A DNA stretch of 64,000 bases from assembly GCF_035222275.1 (NCBI RefSeq), contig NW_026946359.1:7068001-7132000 (forward strand). Direction: 5' to 3'. This DNA is from Podospora bellae-mahoneyi. Taxonomy: Eukaryota; Ascomycota; Sordariomycetes; Sordariales; Podosporaceae. The position numbers were made by a program, and so were the translations under genes. Under the pieces are notes generated by a model. It made no database searches. It saw only the letters and a program-made list of their open reading frames with translations, and was not told the origin of the DNA. Shown here one piece after another: positions 47,381 to 59,869 of this stretch. Numbering within the stretch: the stretch's first letter is position 1; each line of letters starts with the position of its first letter.

Positions 47381-48234
47381 ATGACCCCCCGCGTCTTCAT
47401 AATCCGCCACGGCGAAACCACCTGGTCCCTCTCCGGCAAGCACACCTCCACAACCAACATCCCTCTCACCGCCTCGGGCGAGAAGCGCGTCCTAGCCACC
47501 GGCCGCGCCCTCGTCGGCAACGACCGTCTCATCGTCCCCTCCAAGCTCTCCCACATCTATGTCTCCCCTCGCCTCCGCGCCCAGCGCACGTTGGAGCTCT
47601 TGAATATTGCTTACCAGTCGCGCACCCCTCTTCTGAGCCCGGCTCGGGAAGGGGGTATCCCCTGTCAAGCTGAGGTTGAGGTCACGGAGGACGTCAGAGA
47701 GTGGGATTACGGCGACTATGAGGGGATCACCTCCCCCGAGATCAACAGGATTAGAAAGGAGCAGGGGTTGGATGATGGGAGGAAGTGGGATATCTGGCGA
47801 GATGGGTGTCCTGGTGGGGAGTATGCCAGACCATGACTGTTCGTTACGGGAGGGATGGCTGACTGTGAGCAGGAGCCCAGCGGATGTTACTGCTAGGCTA
47901 GATAGGCTGATCAAGGACATCAGGGAGAAATGGCATCGTCCAGTGATGGAGGGCGAGAATGTCGGCGAGGGGAAGAAGGGCGACGTCCTGATCGTTGCAC
48001 ATGGGCACATACTCCGAGCTTTTGCCCAGAGGTGGGCGGGAAAGGAACTCCATGACGGGCCAACGTTTTTGCTTGAGGCAGGAGGTGTCGGGACGCTGAG
48101 GTATGTATTGCGCGCCGACTTTGCTCTGGGTGCGTGCGAGCGGTCTGCTGAGAAACGACAGTTATGAGCACCACAATATCAACGAACCTGCCATTCTACT
48201 TGGTGGTGCATTTGTCGTCGGGGACGATTGGTGA
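47381..48234 (+). CDS. shb17: Sedoheptulose-1,7-bisphosphatase (Shb17), histidine phosphatase family
   Basis: Exons are 47381-47820, 47873-48100 and 48162-48234, giving 246 residues. All introns are GT-AG and short (52 and 61 nt). The catalytic phospho-acceptor motif RHGE is at residues 9-12 (FIIRHGETTWSLSGKHT). The IPLTASGEKR segment and the acidic catalytic region VREWDYGDYEG follow. The second histidine motif is VAHGHILRAFAQRW. The last junction gives LSYEHHNINEPAI, as in yeast Shb17. The enzyme feeds the riboneogenic branch of the pentose phosphate pathway by dephosphorylating sedoheptulose 1,7-bisphosphate in the cytosol. The start MTPRVFIIRHG gives the expected N-terminus. Confidence 0.92.
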
Positions 48235-50637
48235 GTGGTCGTTTGCCTGGTATCGGCGATGAGCTCGACGATGGGATAGCTAACCAAGCCAATGTGGCAG
48301 AGCTGCTCGAGCTGCCACTGTGAGAGAATGATGGCGGTACACGTATCAGCCGACGCCGCACCTAGACTTGCAGCCGAGGATTGGATAGGTATTGTGACCA
48401 GTTGCTATCGAGGATACACCTTGGTGGGCATGTTACTTGTGGCATTACAGTTGTTTTGGAATACCGCTTGCAATGCATCGTTATCGCATCCAAGAGTCGT
48501 CTTCTTGATCATGTCGGAAATCTCGAGCAGCATGATGCCACCAATATTTTTATTCCTCCAATAGAATCCCAGACCATTCAATTGGATAAGCTAACACAAG
48601 AGGCCCATTGTTTTACCGCCGTGGCCGCTAAGCTGCAGCAAAGCGGTTTGTTTACTTCCCCTGAAGTGTGGATCTTCGATTCCTCCTTCCACCCTTCCAC
48701 TACCCAGTGGCCATCGCGCCAAAACTTGGATGAAAGGGAAGCTTGATCGAGCAAGGCAGAAAAGAGACGAAACGGCACAAACATGCCAGTCACAACCAGC
48801 CCATGGCAAAACGGGGAAACCGAGAACATCACGACCAGTCACAGTGGCCCATCACACTGCAAGTGGTGTTACAGTCAATGCCAATATTTTCCCTTTCCGG
48901 TTGCGCGACTGCACCACACTTTGCAAGGCACACACCAGATGCTGGCCACATTGGAACATCGGCCACGAATGCACCGCATGATGGCCACAAGTAAGAGAAC
49001 TCTCCTTGTCGTGCTGCCGGCCATCGTTACGTCCAGAAAGTAGACGTCGCACACTAGTGGACCACTTGCTTGCATGAGGGGGCGGCCGGCAATGGCCCAA
49101 TACCTATGCGGTACCGCCCCAAAAGGAAAATATGGGAGAGGGGATATGCGGCGTTTTCCATGCGTGTTTCGCCCATGTCTCTCCTGTGTTCATCGGGACC
49201 TCCGAAATCGAACACGCACCGGTTGGGCAAACATCATCATCCTGACAACCCGCCGGCCATGTCATCGCGAAATTGACCTGAAAGATCAACGTAACCTCCA
49301 TCATCCTTGATGTCATGACACTGAGATGAGATCGCACCACACGACAGTGCCGCATGGGTCTCAAAGGACCCGAGCTTCGCGCCGGGGAATTCAAACAACC
49401 GGGCCACGTCGTGTACGCCATTCCACCTGGTCCAAAGTGTCAGAGTGAGGTTCATAAAAGATTTCCAGCCCCGACTTTGATACCGAACGGACAGGTGTCT
49501 CATCCGAACATACCTTCGGCGCAAGTGATTCTGGTCGGACACGATTTGGTGTCTTTCAATGCCCATCATCTCAACAGAACTTTCGTTCATTTCAGTCTCC
49601 ATGTCGGTGTTCCCATTGTTGACTCCACTCGTGATAGTTTGACCTCACAACGCCGGTCCGTGCAACCCCTTACCGACAGCCAGGGGATGGCTCCACAGCA
49701 AAGCCATCACAACAAGAACTGCAGCGAGTTGATTGAATGCGATGTTCAAGCAACAAAATGTGTATTTTCGGTTGCATCGGGGCAGCGGTATCTGGCCGGG
49801 GTCTGGGTCTCCTTCAACAAGGTGCGGCGAACTTGGTTCTGCTGTGCAAGTTAGCGTTGGCTATGGCCAGCAGAAGGATAACTAACAGAGCAGAAGGGAA
49901 ACTACTCAACACTACTTTACTGACTATAGAAGCAAGTGTTGATCAGTTACTTAGCTCACCTGCTTTTTGCCCTCCCAGTACCATCACAAGAACAAGACTA
50001 GGCAGCCTTGTGCAGGATGGTCGATGCTGTGTTGAGCGGCTGGAAGCATCAGCTGTCTAGGCCCGCGACACTTTTTGCAGTCGGGTTGGTAAGTCAGTCA
50101 GCTGCCACAAGATCTGTCCCGCATTGTCTCTAACCTCGAGCAGGCCAGCGCCCCGGGGGTTAGCAGTGGTGTGTCTGTAGAACGGGTACCAGTGACAATG
50201 TGTCGACCCATGGCTGGCTGTCCACGCCGCACCCAGGCGTGGTAACCGCTCAAGAAGATGTCACAGTCCTCTGGCTCGTCGAGGAATTGCGCGGCTTGTT
50301 GGTGTCTGGCTGGGCAGCGCAACGAAGCGTGTCGAGGGGGGTCGAGCGTCGGAGAAGGGGAATCAGCTGAAAGTTCCACTAGGGATGTGGAAACCTTGGA
50401 ACGTCATCTCTGTGGGTGTTGATCGTCGATTAGCGAATCGCGATACTTTCCTCTGTGGAACAGTTGGCAACCGCAACCACAAAGGATGGAGGGTAGAGTA
50501 AGCTGACCAAAGCAGTAGAAGGAGCTTGCACAAGGGCGAGCAGGCATGGCGGCATCACAGCCACAGCGACCAATATCCTCGAGTTGGGAATCATCGCCGA
50601 TCCAGCAGGTCAATAGTTGCCTGGGATTGATTATTGA
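48235..50637. other. Region with weak coding-like fragments
   Basis: No gene model can be defended here. A minus frame at 49237-49602 reads like protein in its second half (LWTRWNGVHDVARLFEFPGA). Minus segments at 50404-50600 (Cys-rich, GRCGCDAAMPARPCASSF) and 50098-50330 (FLDEPEDCDIFLSGYHAW) look coding and could be downstream exons of the gene at 50638. The splice sites I can propose for them are weak. Confidence 0.35.
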
Positions 50638-51332
50638 TTATGACGAGATCACGAAATCATCGCCATGCTGTTGGGTTGGGTCGCGAGCCCTCCACACTGT
50701 CATAGCTTGGCATAACCCGCCGCTCAGGTTCTGGGACGCCTCCCAGATAAGCGGGCTCTTGTCCCTTGCCATCACAACGCCACGATACCGTCCCTCGGGT
50801 ACTCCGGGCAAAGACGACAGAACGATTCGATAACGACAGTCCAGATTCGGGAGATACCGAACCATCCATGGGGAGGAAGATGGGCAGCGTGTCGCGAAGG
50901 ACGCAATCATACCAAATGGACGAGGTTCGCAGGGGGCATGAACGACATGGATCAGAGCGGTGTCTGGAAGCATGTCAGATTCCTCCGAAACAATGTGACA
51001 GGTAACATACTGGGGCAGTCGACATCTCTCGGATTTGTTGGGAAGGCTTCATGATAAACCCGGGCTCCATGCTCGCAACCTCGTGCTCCTTGCTCGGTGG
51101 GCTCGGTGTGATCCAGAGTGGGCTTGTAATCCTTTAGATGCAGGGTGAACTCAATCAAGTAACGAGAAATCTGGGTTGACATGCGCAGACCGAGATGTCC
51201 GAGGCGCGAAGTTTGACCCTGAACGGGAATATGCAAGGCCCAATGTCGTCTATGCACAGCAAAAGGCGGCCAAAGGAAGATGGAGTCGCAGTCAATGGAA
51301 TCGATGTCATTGAAAACTCCCGAGGCCAGGAT
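50638..51332 (-). CDS. Cryptic gene, at least two exons, unknown function
   Basis: Exons 51332-51011 and 50963-50638 are joined by a 47-nt intron with consensus donor GTATGT, branch TCTGAC and acceptor TTCCAG, in matching phase. The upstream exon is open from 51332 just after a CAACTAG acceptor-like site, so an earlier exon probably exists. The first in-frame Met is at 51182 (MSTQISRYLIEFTLHLKDYK), which alone gives 165 residues. The segment around RRHWALHIPVQG, IHVVHAPCEPRPFG, CRYRIVLSSLPGVPEGRYRG and PLIWEASQNL has balanced, globular-protein composition. The frame may continue past 50638 if a weak donor is used. No family is recognised. Confidence 0.45.
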
Positions 51333-54300
51333 CTAGTTGGGAGCCAATCTCAAGCTCAGCGGAACAGGCTCCGAACCCTGCTGCCATTCCAAAAAACAAA
51401 GAAGCCACCCGGGTGAAAGCAGCGAAAAGGAGCTATCGACGACCTGCTCAAACATTCCACATCTCGCACCGTACCGGCGGCCAACCAAAGCTCGGTCAGT
51501 CGCGTTCGCCGTTGGAGACCAGACCGGTACACCCACAAGGCCTGGACGGAAACTCCCGCAGTCCGTCCAAAAAAAAAACAAAAAAACAAACCGCCAGACC
51601 GCCACTGCAGGAGCCTCGCAAGGTGTCGTGCCTGAGCTTGGAGCTTGGAGAGCGCCTGTGTCGTCCCGCATCGGAGAATCAAATGACACCACGGTCCGTC
51701 CGCTCATCACCCGGCTGACGGGTCCAACTTTCTAGGGGTCGGCCCGTACGGGGGGCTATGTGGCCCGGGGGGGGGGACTGCTGCTGACGGTTACATCTGA
51801 TAGCCCGCCTGCCCGTCCCAGCAATACGCAAACAGCCCAAGGCGTGCACCTATCCCGCAGCATGGTCGCGAGCAGAGAGCGAGTCATGGTTCCTCACAGG
51901 TCCCGACCGTGGCGCATCGTTTTGCACCACCATCCGTCCGTTCGTGGAACCCAGCTGAGTTGACATCCATGAGGGAAGCCAGAGAGGGTTGCGCAGCGTG
52001 ACGTTGCGCAGCGTCATGAAGGGGGCCGTCGTCTTACAGGGAACGCAAAGCCGACCTCAGCCGAGATGGTGAGCGTGGAACTGTCAGCTGTGCTTGAATT
52101 ATGTCCCTGGGATGGAATCGAAAGAGAGCACAGGTGCGGCACTTGCTCGGGAGGAGCGGGCTCCAGCTTCTGCGCCGCCGAACACAAGCAGCAGTTGGTT
52201 GGCCCCGTTGGTTCAAGTTAGCGGGCAGACCTCGCAGGAAAAGAAGCATTCCCATGCGGCCGCCAGGCGGGCGGACCACCAAGACCTTCGTCGTCGACGC
52301 TGAGGCGTGCAGAGGAATGTGGCATTCTTCTTCTACACGCGCCAGGGGCTGTCTGCTTCACCACCATTTTGGGAGCGCTGCATACTCGGACGGCACAGCA
52401 AATATATCGCCCGTCATTCGCCTCGACGCTGCCTTAGCCCCGTGGCCCCCCGTTGACGTCCGGTACTTGTCAGACGGACTTGGGGTAAAGAGGGTGAGTA
52501 TGTCGGTGCAGCCGGGCCAGCCAGGCATGCGCCGTGCCGTTTGCCTATTGTGATATCTCTTCGTGGGCGCCAGCCTGGCTTGCTAACTGCCTCTACGGCA
52601 CATACTCAGCCTCGTGTTTCCTGAGGCTTTTTCGACTACACATGGCGACATGGATCCACAGAAGGTGCACGTATCTACGTAAGTGAAAAGCTCTCTATCC
52701 TCTCCATGATTCCCTAGTGTATTCTTGGTACTGCTAGCTGGCAGGAGACCCAGAAGAGACAACGTGGCCGGTCCTCACTCCCAGTCATTGCATAGCATTC
52801 GGCCCCATATGTGGATTCAGATAAACCAGCTTTGCTCTGAGCAGAAGGAACAAAGCTGTTCATCAAGACAAAACAAGTCCGTCCCCCTGACTAGGGGGGC
52901 TGCTTACTGGTCTACCAGACGTCGCCGTCTTTGGCCGTTGGTCCTCGGCAGTCAGCGTTTCATTAAACAGAGATCCCTCTCTTGATAGAGGCGGTTGGCT
53001 AGGTGTGTGCCCTATGTAACACCCGTGCGCTTGCATGTCCCCGATGATTGTTGATGTGTGGGGGGTGGATCCAGAGGGACAAAAATGTCGCGGCAACAAC
53101 AGCTCCTCCTTCGCTTCGTGTCTCGAGCCATGCTAGCTTGATCAGTCGCCATCATCACGACTTTCACAGCAACTATTTCCATTCACTCCACTAGTGGTAC
53201 TCCGTACCGTTACACCTTCCCCTGCCGTTTATTATTCGTCACCACCGTTTTCCAAGAAAACAAAAAGCCAAGACACGAACCTTCTTTCCAACCCCATTCA
53301 ACAATCGGAGCCAAGTCCGAGAAGGGGGAGGAGACAAGGTTGTTGCCTTGAAGCTAGGTGACCCTACACCGGCAGGGGCTGGGGGGTGTGGGAAACCTGC
53401 TCCCGTCATGGGCCGTACCGGTAAGCAGGAAGTGGAGCTGGAAGCGCAAGCCATGGCACCACCTTGCTTGTGCTTGTTGGAGAACAACAGCACAGCGGTG
53501 ATCCGAACGTGACTATCGAAAGGTGGGATGGAGTAATGAAGGGGAGACTTTTTGCTTAGCGTTGTTTTTGTCATGCTTTGATGATTGCAAGGGTGAGGGA
53601 TGTCTGCTGTGAGTTTCGGGTCTTGTCCACCTTTGATGATCGACGGTGGGATGAGAAAACCCAATCGCGGTGTTGCTGTACATCGGTGAGGCCTGAAGAG
53701 AGGGGGAGAAGGAAAAGAAGAGGGAAGCGGGCCCTGCGGACGAGACGGACGCGGTGTGGACGCTACAGAGAGTGGTGTGTGTATGTGCGTGGCCCGGTAT
53801 GTGGGTATGGTGTGGATGAGTGGATGGGTGAATGGGAGGTGTGTATTGGTGTTAATATCGACAAACTGTTCGTGAGTGGATAGTTTGGCTGGGTGGCATA
53901 GCATAGCTTCTTTAGAGGAGGGGAAGCCATGAATAAGTCAAGGTACCTGTTGACTTTACACGTTTGCGAGTACAGTCACATCGTTCAAAAGACGCTCGCT
54001 TTCTGGGCTATCTGCTACTAGTAGAGGCGGTGCTGGATACCCCTCAGATACTAGACTCTGTACACTATTCCATCTGGCCCAGTCTAGCCTCGTCCAGGCA
54101 TCAGACCCAATCATCAACCTCATGTTGACTCTATGTATCTGTACCAGAACCAAAAAAGAAAGATTGGCAGACGTGACAACATACGTCTCCTCTGGTATAA
54201 ACCCCCTGAACACAAACACACACACCACACCACACCACACCACAAGAGCAAATATCTAGACAAGATGTTCATGGGATGGATGTACACCCAGACACAAAAA

Positions 54301-54889
54301 TCTTTCCCCCTTTGGGACACACCTACATGTTCCCTTTCACTTACACAACACACAAGATATCTCGGAGCAACAGAGCACACCCGCGTGTCGCGACACCCTT
54401 TCCCCTCCAACGAGCACAGCTGCCTCCTCCCACCCTTCCCGTCTCACACGTCTGTCTGACCCTTCCTCGCTTTCTTTCCCCGTGCCCCGTGTAGGACCAG
54501 AAGGAAACAAAGTAAGCCGTCTGGGTTGCGCTTACCCCCCCGCCTCACCTCGAACCCCCCACGTCGGACAAGAGACCAAAGTTTTGGAAGTCGATCCGAC
54601 TGTTTCCCATCACGAGGCAACGGGTTCACACAAGGGTAGCCGCACAAGGCAACGAGGCAGTAGACATCCAAAATTAAAAAAAATAAAATAAAATAAAAAG
54701 AATAAAAATAAAAGGCTGGCGTAACTGTTCCACAACAGGGAACAAGATGTATACATCCTCAACGTCACGAGTTCCGCGCGATCACTCCCGGTTCGGCCGG
54801 GACCAACAACCTTGGTAGGTAGCTATCCGTAGGCAAAATAGCGAGCCTTTCCATTTAGATACACGGTTGCAGATAATGTAAACTTCGGT

Positions 54890-54904
54890 GTATGTATGTA
54901 TGTA

Positions 54905-54949
<45 letters not shown>
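54890..54949. repeat. (GTAT)n(GT)n compound microsatellite
   Basis: Four GTAT units run into about 20 GT units. A second, shorter GT run lies at 55051-55082. Confidence 0.95.
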
Positions 54950-54951
<2 letters not shown>

Positions 54952-55048
54952 AACTTGAATTATATAGATACTATAGCTAAAGAGTCGGGAGAGCTAGGTT
55001 AAACGAAACCAAGTTGTGATCTGTTCAAGCCAAAAACACCACTGGAAA

Positions 55049-55050
<2 letters not shown>

Positions 55051-55081
<31 letters not shown>

Positions 55082-55082
55082 C
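55051..55082. repeat. (GT)n microsatellite
   Basis: About 15 GT units, 100 bp from the compound repeat at 54890. Confidence 0.95.
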
Positions 55083-55752
55083 TCTTTTGGCAAAAGACGT
55101 TGCATGAACATGATTTGATAACTTCGAGAAAAACCTCACAAGACCACCCAAACCAACCAGCACAAAATCAATCTAAAATGTCCAGAGTGATGACAAGCAA
55201 ACCAGCAGACAAAAACCTTCCCAGTTACTTGAAGAAGCACAGAATACCACCCCCAACCTGCCGAAACCAGAGAGATAAATAGATAGAAAAGATACAATAT
55301 GCAGACAGAGACACCGGAATGTTTGAAAATAGAAAAGCAACATATGAAGCAAAATTGCCAATTTCGTGATTGGTTGCTGCAAGGTAGACAGAAACTTCAG
55401 AATACCACCCACCCGACCCCTCCTCCATGTGCCGAAACCAAGAAATTTCCGTACATACGGAAAGGACAATGTGAAAAAAAAAAGGCATACTCACTGCCGT
55501 GAGGCAAATCCAAATCTCCCCTCCCCCCTTTCCACCCTCAAATACAGACAGAAGGGGAAAAAACCAAGAAAAACCAGTCTTTGTTCCATTCCCCGCCGGT
55601 GCTGGAAAAAGGCAGGTATAAATGAGCTATGCCGTTCCGAAAATCACATATTCCACTTCAACGCTAGACATTTGGCGAAAGGTTACTGGGTATATATAAG
55701 ACATGCAAATTGCTGGTCCTCGCTGTGTCGTGGCGAAAAAATCATATATATG

Positions 55753-57108
55753 TTAGGATCTCCGACCCAGTCTCCCGAGCATGTCGCGATCGATCCCGGC
55801 GTTAGGACCGCCTCGTTCACGCTCATCCGTGCTGATAAGGTGTCCGAGACTCATTGGGTTGGCGGAGGCACCAGAAGGCGGCGAGTGAGCCACCAGAGGC
55901 GGCGGCTGCTGAGGGTGCATCGGAGGAGCACTGGGACCGCTGGGACTCGGCTTTTGAGGAGTTGGGGTCCTGTCCTGGTCGTAAACGCCGTGTTGATACT
56001 GGTGATAGCCCGTCGGGGGAGTGCCGTTGCTGTGGTTTGAAGCGGGAGAGCGTCGTCGCGGATCGTCGTCAGGCGGGTAGTTGGGAGGGCCGGGTCGCAA
56101 ACTCGGATCGTCTTCGGGTGGGCGGCTTCGTCGGCGGCTGCCTTCCCGGTCATCGTATGGAGGATACGCAGCTGTGGGCGAATTCAAAGGTGGCGGGTAG
56201 TCAGACGGGGGGTGTTGCGGGTAAGGCCGTTGCGGAGGTGGTCCCTGTGAGCCCGTTGAACCGAGAGGCTGTCCCCACGCTCCAAAGAGGGGTGTTCCGG
56301 GAGGCACTCCTCCGGGGAGCGCCTGAACTGGAACGAAGGCGGCTGAGGAATTAGAAGATACCGGCTGGAATACGCAGTCGATTCGAAGCTTGTCGCAATT
56401 GGTGCACTTTCCATTTTGTGTGTTCTGGTAACCACTGCAGCGAATCTGATTATTTGAAACCAAAGTTAGCAACTCCCATCCTGATTCCATCTGATTATGC
56501 GCGACATGGTCCCTTGTTACCTTTCTCTTTCGACAATAGCGGCACGCAATCGATGTCCTTTGCCTTGGTGCAGCTTGCTGCTGAGGCGGTGCCTGTTGAG
56601 GAGCGCCATAGGGATACGGAGTTCCCGGCGGGTACCTGTAGTATGGATCAGATCCAGGGGGTGGGTAACTGGGGGGCCTGGACGCGTGTGGAGGCGGCCC
56701 GTAGTAAGGGTCATTGTATGGTCTGTGATCGTCATACGGCCTCCTGTCGTCGTATGGCGGCCGATCATCATAACGCCGTGGCGGCGGGTTCACCGACGGC
56801 AAGGGCGGGTATCGTGAGTCCGGAGGTGGCGGAGGATATCCACTAGGTGTTTGAGAGTCTGCGGGCCAACTCCTTGAATCTTGATATCGCGGGTCTGCAG
56901 AATACCCTCGATCCTGATAGCGTGGGTCAGACGGCGGGTACGAAGCTGGTGGTGGTGGATAGGAAGAGATTGACGGCAAGCTCATGCCGCTCCCCCCAAC
57001 TGGCGGGAGCCTCCTCCTATCTTCGTCTTCCTCTGGGGGCGGTGGATAATGCGAGCTCTCTGGGCCCTCTCGCGGCGGCGGGTACGCCCTTCTGTGATTG
57101 TCGGCCAT
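55753..57108 (-). CDS. Zn(II)2Cys6 fungal transcription factor with disordered flanks
   Basis: Exons 57108-56521 and 56445-55753 join in phase 0 through a 75-nt intron, giving 426 residues. The intron cuts the zinc cluster itself: the first exon ends SIACRYCRKRK and the second begins IRCSGYQNTQNGK. The cluster is C-x2-C-x6-C-x10-C-x2-C-x6-C (CTNCDKLRIDC at its end), with a longer central loop than Gal4. The 185 residues before it are Pro/Tyr/Asp/Arg-rich. The tail is Pro-rich with FVPVQALPGGVPPGTPLFG, which I recall from a widely conserved Pezizomycotina regulator. No fungal-trans middle homology region is present, so this is the short type of cluster protein. The intron stays open in frame, so unspliced RNA would insert 25 residues into the DNA-binding domain. 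Confidence 0.85.
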   Translation of the reverse strand: MADNHRRAYPPPREGPESSHYPPPPEEDEDRRRLPPVGGSGMSLPSISSYPPPPASYPPSDPRYQDRGYSADPRYQDSRSWPADSQTPSGYPPPPPDSRYPPLPSVNPPPRRYDDRPPYDDRRPYDDHRPYNDPYYGPPPHASRPPSYPPPGSDPYYRYPPGTPYPYGAPQQAPPQQQAAPRQRTSIACRYCRKRKVTRDHVAHNQMESGWELLTLVSNNQIRCSGYQNTQNGKCTNCDKLRIDCVFQPVSSNSSAAFVPVQALPGGVPPGTPLFGAWGQPLGSTGSQGPPPQRPYPQHPPSDYPPPLNSPTAAYPPYDDREGSRRRSRPPEDDPSLRPGPPNYPPDDDPRRRSPASNHSNGTPPTGYHQYQHGVYDQDRTPTPQKPSPSGPSAPPMHPQQPPPLVAHSPPSGASANPMSLGHLISTDERERGGPNAGIDRDMLGRLGRRS

Positions 57109-58021
57109 GTCGTATGTTCCAAGGGGCTACTTTGCTTCCCGAGTGGCAAGGTCAGAAGCCAAATGCTGCCGGATCCTCCACAATCCGACTGATAGTAACA
57201 AGGCTGACCTTTTCCAGCCCCGAACTCTTATGCTGCGTCCGTCACCTTATGGAACTCTTGAACTGTGCACAGCGATACAAGGGCTATGTCAGGAGCCTTG
57301 AAGCTCAGGCTTAGAAACCTTTCCACTGGTTTGGCGACGGGGGACGTGATAGATCCTGGGTCTGGCAGCACGTTGCAAGTGAGAAGGAAAGGGTCAGGCG
57401 CGGCGAAAGCGGGAGGAAATGTGGAATTTAAACCCGTCAAAGGGTTTGTGCGAGGGGGTGAGGGAGGGATGGTCCTAACGGACCAGGAAAAGGTGGTAAA
57501 AGACGGGTGTATGTATGTCGTGCTGCAACGGAGACTTGGAACGAGCCCTTTTTTTCAAATGGGCGGGAGCTCCCTTGTTGTTAGAGGTCTGGCTGGGTCT
57601 GCTGGGTCCCAGAGTTAGTTTGGATTCGAAGCGGGTGGGAAGAACCGGCTGGGCTGAAAGGAAAAAAACGAGGTACATGTATGTACTCGGTACAGGGGAA
57701 ATGTAAGCGACTTTGTTACGAAACCGGCAACCCCCAGAGTGAAAATAGAGGAGCCCCCCTCCCCAGTGCTGTCGTAGCGAATCAAGCACCTTCCCAGCGC
57801 ATCAACCGACACATTTAGCATTTTTGCTCCCTGCAGCTCAGCGGGCAGCAGTGGACCGAAGGTAAGTGTTGGCTGACGACTAGCAGGGGTAAGAGGCACT
57901 TTGGGACCAGTAAGGAATTGCAGGAGGAGCGTTTGGGACAAGGGGGGAGTTTAGAAGGAGGGGGAGGAGCGGCTGTAAAGAAAGTATGGGGATGGGACGC
58001 AAGAGAGGAAACAAGGTGTGG

Positions 58022-58057
58022 GTGAGTGAGTGAGTGAGTGAGTGAGTGAGTGAGTGA

Positions 58058-58092
<35 letters not shown>
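58022..58092. repeat. (TGAG)n(TG)n compound microsatellite
   Basis: About ten TGAG units followed by about 14 TG units. Confidence 0.95.
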
Positions 58093-58098
<6 letters not shown>

Positions 58099-59408
58099 CT
58101 CATGGCGTATGTAAAGAGGATGGAGGGGAGGATGTCAGATTGGCCCTGGGGTGTGTGTGCCCGTTGTGTGATGTGAGATAATGTTGCTGCGCACGGCCAA
58201 CTGCTGTGCAGACACATCCAGCCAAAAGCTGTGGCATTGGATGGTAAAAATGGAAACCCGGACGCAGAAAAACAAATCTACCGTTGGCCTTGTGTACAGT
58301 GGTAGTGGTTTGGCCCAGTGCAGCAACCCCAACTGCTGGAGCGCACGACACAATGCGAGGAAAAGAAGGATGGACCTTGCCGTTCCTCCTTGCCTGACCG
58401 CCCTCCCACAAGACATATCCGTCCACTTCTGACGACGGCCGATTCCCCAGGCTAGCTGTGCTCGCTTGGATCAGGTCATGGGCACTTTGAAGGCAGCCCA
58501 AGTCGAGATGCCGTGGGGGACAAGAAGCCAAAGAAGAGAACGAGAGTCAAGTACGTACCTCGAACAGCAACAAAGGACAAGGCGTCTCTTGGGTGACGGA
58601 GGGGGTACAGAAACAGTACCTGCACGGTACGGCACGGCCCAGCGCGGGGCAGAACGGGAAGGGGAGGACAAAGAAGATGGAAATGGTGGTGTTTGCGGCA
58701 GCAGAAGATTGGCTGCGTCGATGGTGCGGTTGTTGCGTGTGCGACTTTGGCTGTCTTGCCCTGGCTGTGGTGTCGACGGATGTTTGCGAAAAGAGAAGAA
58801 AGCAGACCAGGTCCAGAAAGGAAAGAGAGCGAGCCTCGAGGTCTACCAGAGCTGTGTCAGTGACCCCATTCGACTGCGCATGTTTGCGATGCACCGCAAA
58901 TGGGTTCGGCATGGGCCGGCGCGGAAGGGAGTGTCACTGTACCTCTTTAGGGCCGGCGGCTGAAGATTGCAGTCGACGAAGCGCCAAAGTCAAAAGGCTG
59001 TTAGACGTTAGCTGGGTGGTATGGTGTCTGTCCTGCGTGTCGGTCGCGACCGTTTGTTGCCGGGTGTCTGCAAGAAAACAGGAGCAGAAGAGGTGAGAGA
59101 GAAGACAGCAAAGGGCGATCTGATCGATGGAGCAGCAGCATCCGACCTGACTGCTAGCGCCAACCTCTGACCAACAGACAGATTCGGTCACGCCCGTCTC
59201 CAGCTGCGCGGAACCTGGAAGGGTTTGCAAGAAATGCGAGGCCGAAAAAAAACGGGCTGAGCGGGAACGTGGAGGTGGTGAGGAGGGAGGGCCCAGCACC
59301 GGCTTATGACGGATCGGTGCCGCAGCTTGCTGTTGGAACTTGGGTCACAGGCTCCATCGCTCCATGGCATGGCTCCATTCAGCAGCAGGCGGTGCGAAGG
59401 GGGGGGGG

Positions 59409-59448
59409 CGTCAGGGCGTTAGGGCGTTAGGGCGTCAGGGCGTCAGGG
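59409..59448. repeat. 8-bp minisatellite CGTCAGGG / CGTTAGGG
   Basis: Five exact 8-bp units in the order C, T, T, C, C at the fourth position. The T form contains TTAGGG, the fungal telomere hexamer, but the period is 8, so it is not a telomere. Confidence 0.93.
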
Positions 59449-59824
59449 TGTGTTCGCTGTCTTCAGAAGATGGAGAATGGGAATTTTTAGGTAGGTAGGT
59501 ACGGTATTGCGCACAGTGTGAACGGTGTGAACAGCCACCTCAGCCTGGGGCGTGCCCTCGGCGCTGGGGGTGGCTTCAAGGGAAGGTGGAAGGTGCCAGT
59601 CGGAAGTGGGCTTCCCAGGGTTGGCCGCCGTGGTGCCTTCCAGGGACCCTGGAAGACTCGCGCATCACCGGTCCCAGCAGCGGAGCTGGTGGCTCGGAGC
59701 GACCAGCGGGTGGAGCATGGGTGTGACTCCTGTTTGGGAGCAGGCGCGGGCCGTCGGGTCCCTGGACAGGCGGTTGATTGGCACAACCGCCAGTGTTCCC
59801 AAGAGCCCCAAGAAAACCCTAGCT

Positions 59825-59869
59825 CCATCTGCCCCATCTGCCCCATCTGCCCCATCTGCCCCATCTGCC
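59825..59869. repeat. 9-bp minisatellite CCATCTGCC
   Basis: Five exact tandem copies. In one plus frame they would read CPI repeatedly, but no gene is supported there. Confidence 0.95.

Larger units (their letters stand above)
51333..55752. other. Long stretch without a supported gene
   Basis: Minus frame 53239-53904 (221 codons) is Pro/His/Thr-rich low complexity and is rejected. Poly-A/C patches, an AAAAT-like patch at 54676-54712 and TG repeats (listed separately) occur. The right end is the 3' flank of the Zn2Cys6 gene. Confidence 0.5.

Noticed and set aside
53239-53904. 221-codon minus frame
   Set aside because: Pro/His/Thr-rich low complexity from CT-rich DNA, as in leaders. No recognisable domain.
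55366-56040. 224-codon plus frame
   Set aside because: Antisense to the end of the Zn2Cys6 gene, an artefact of its biased composition.
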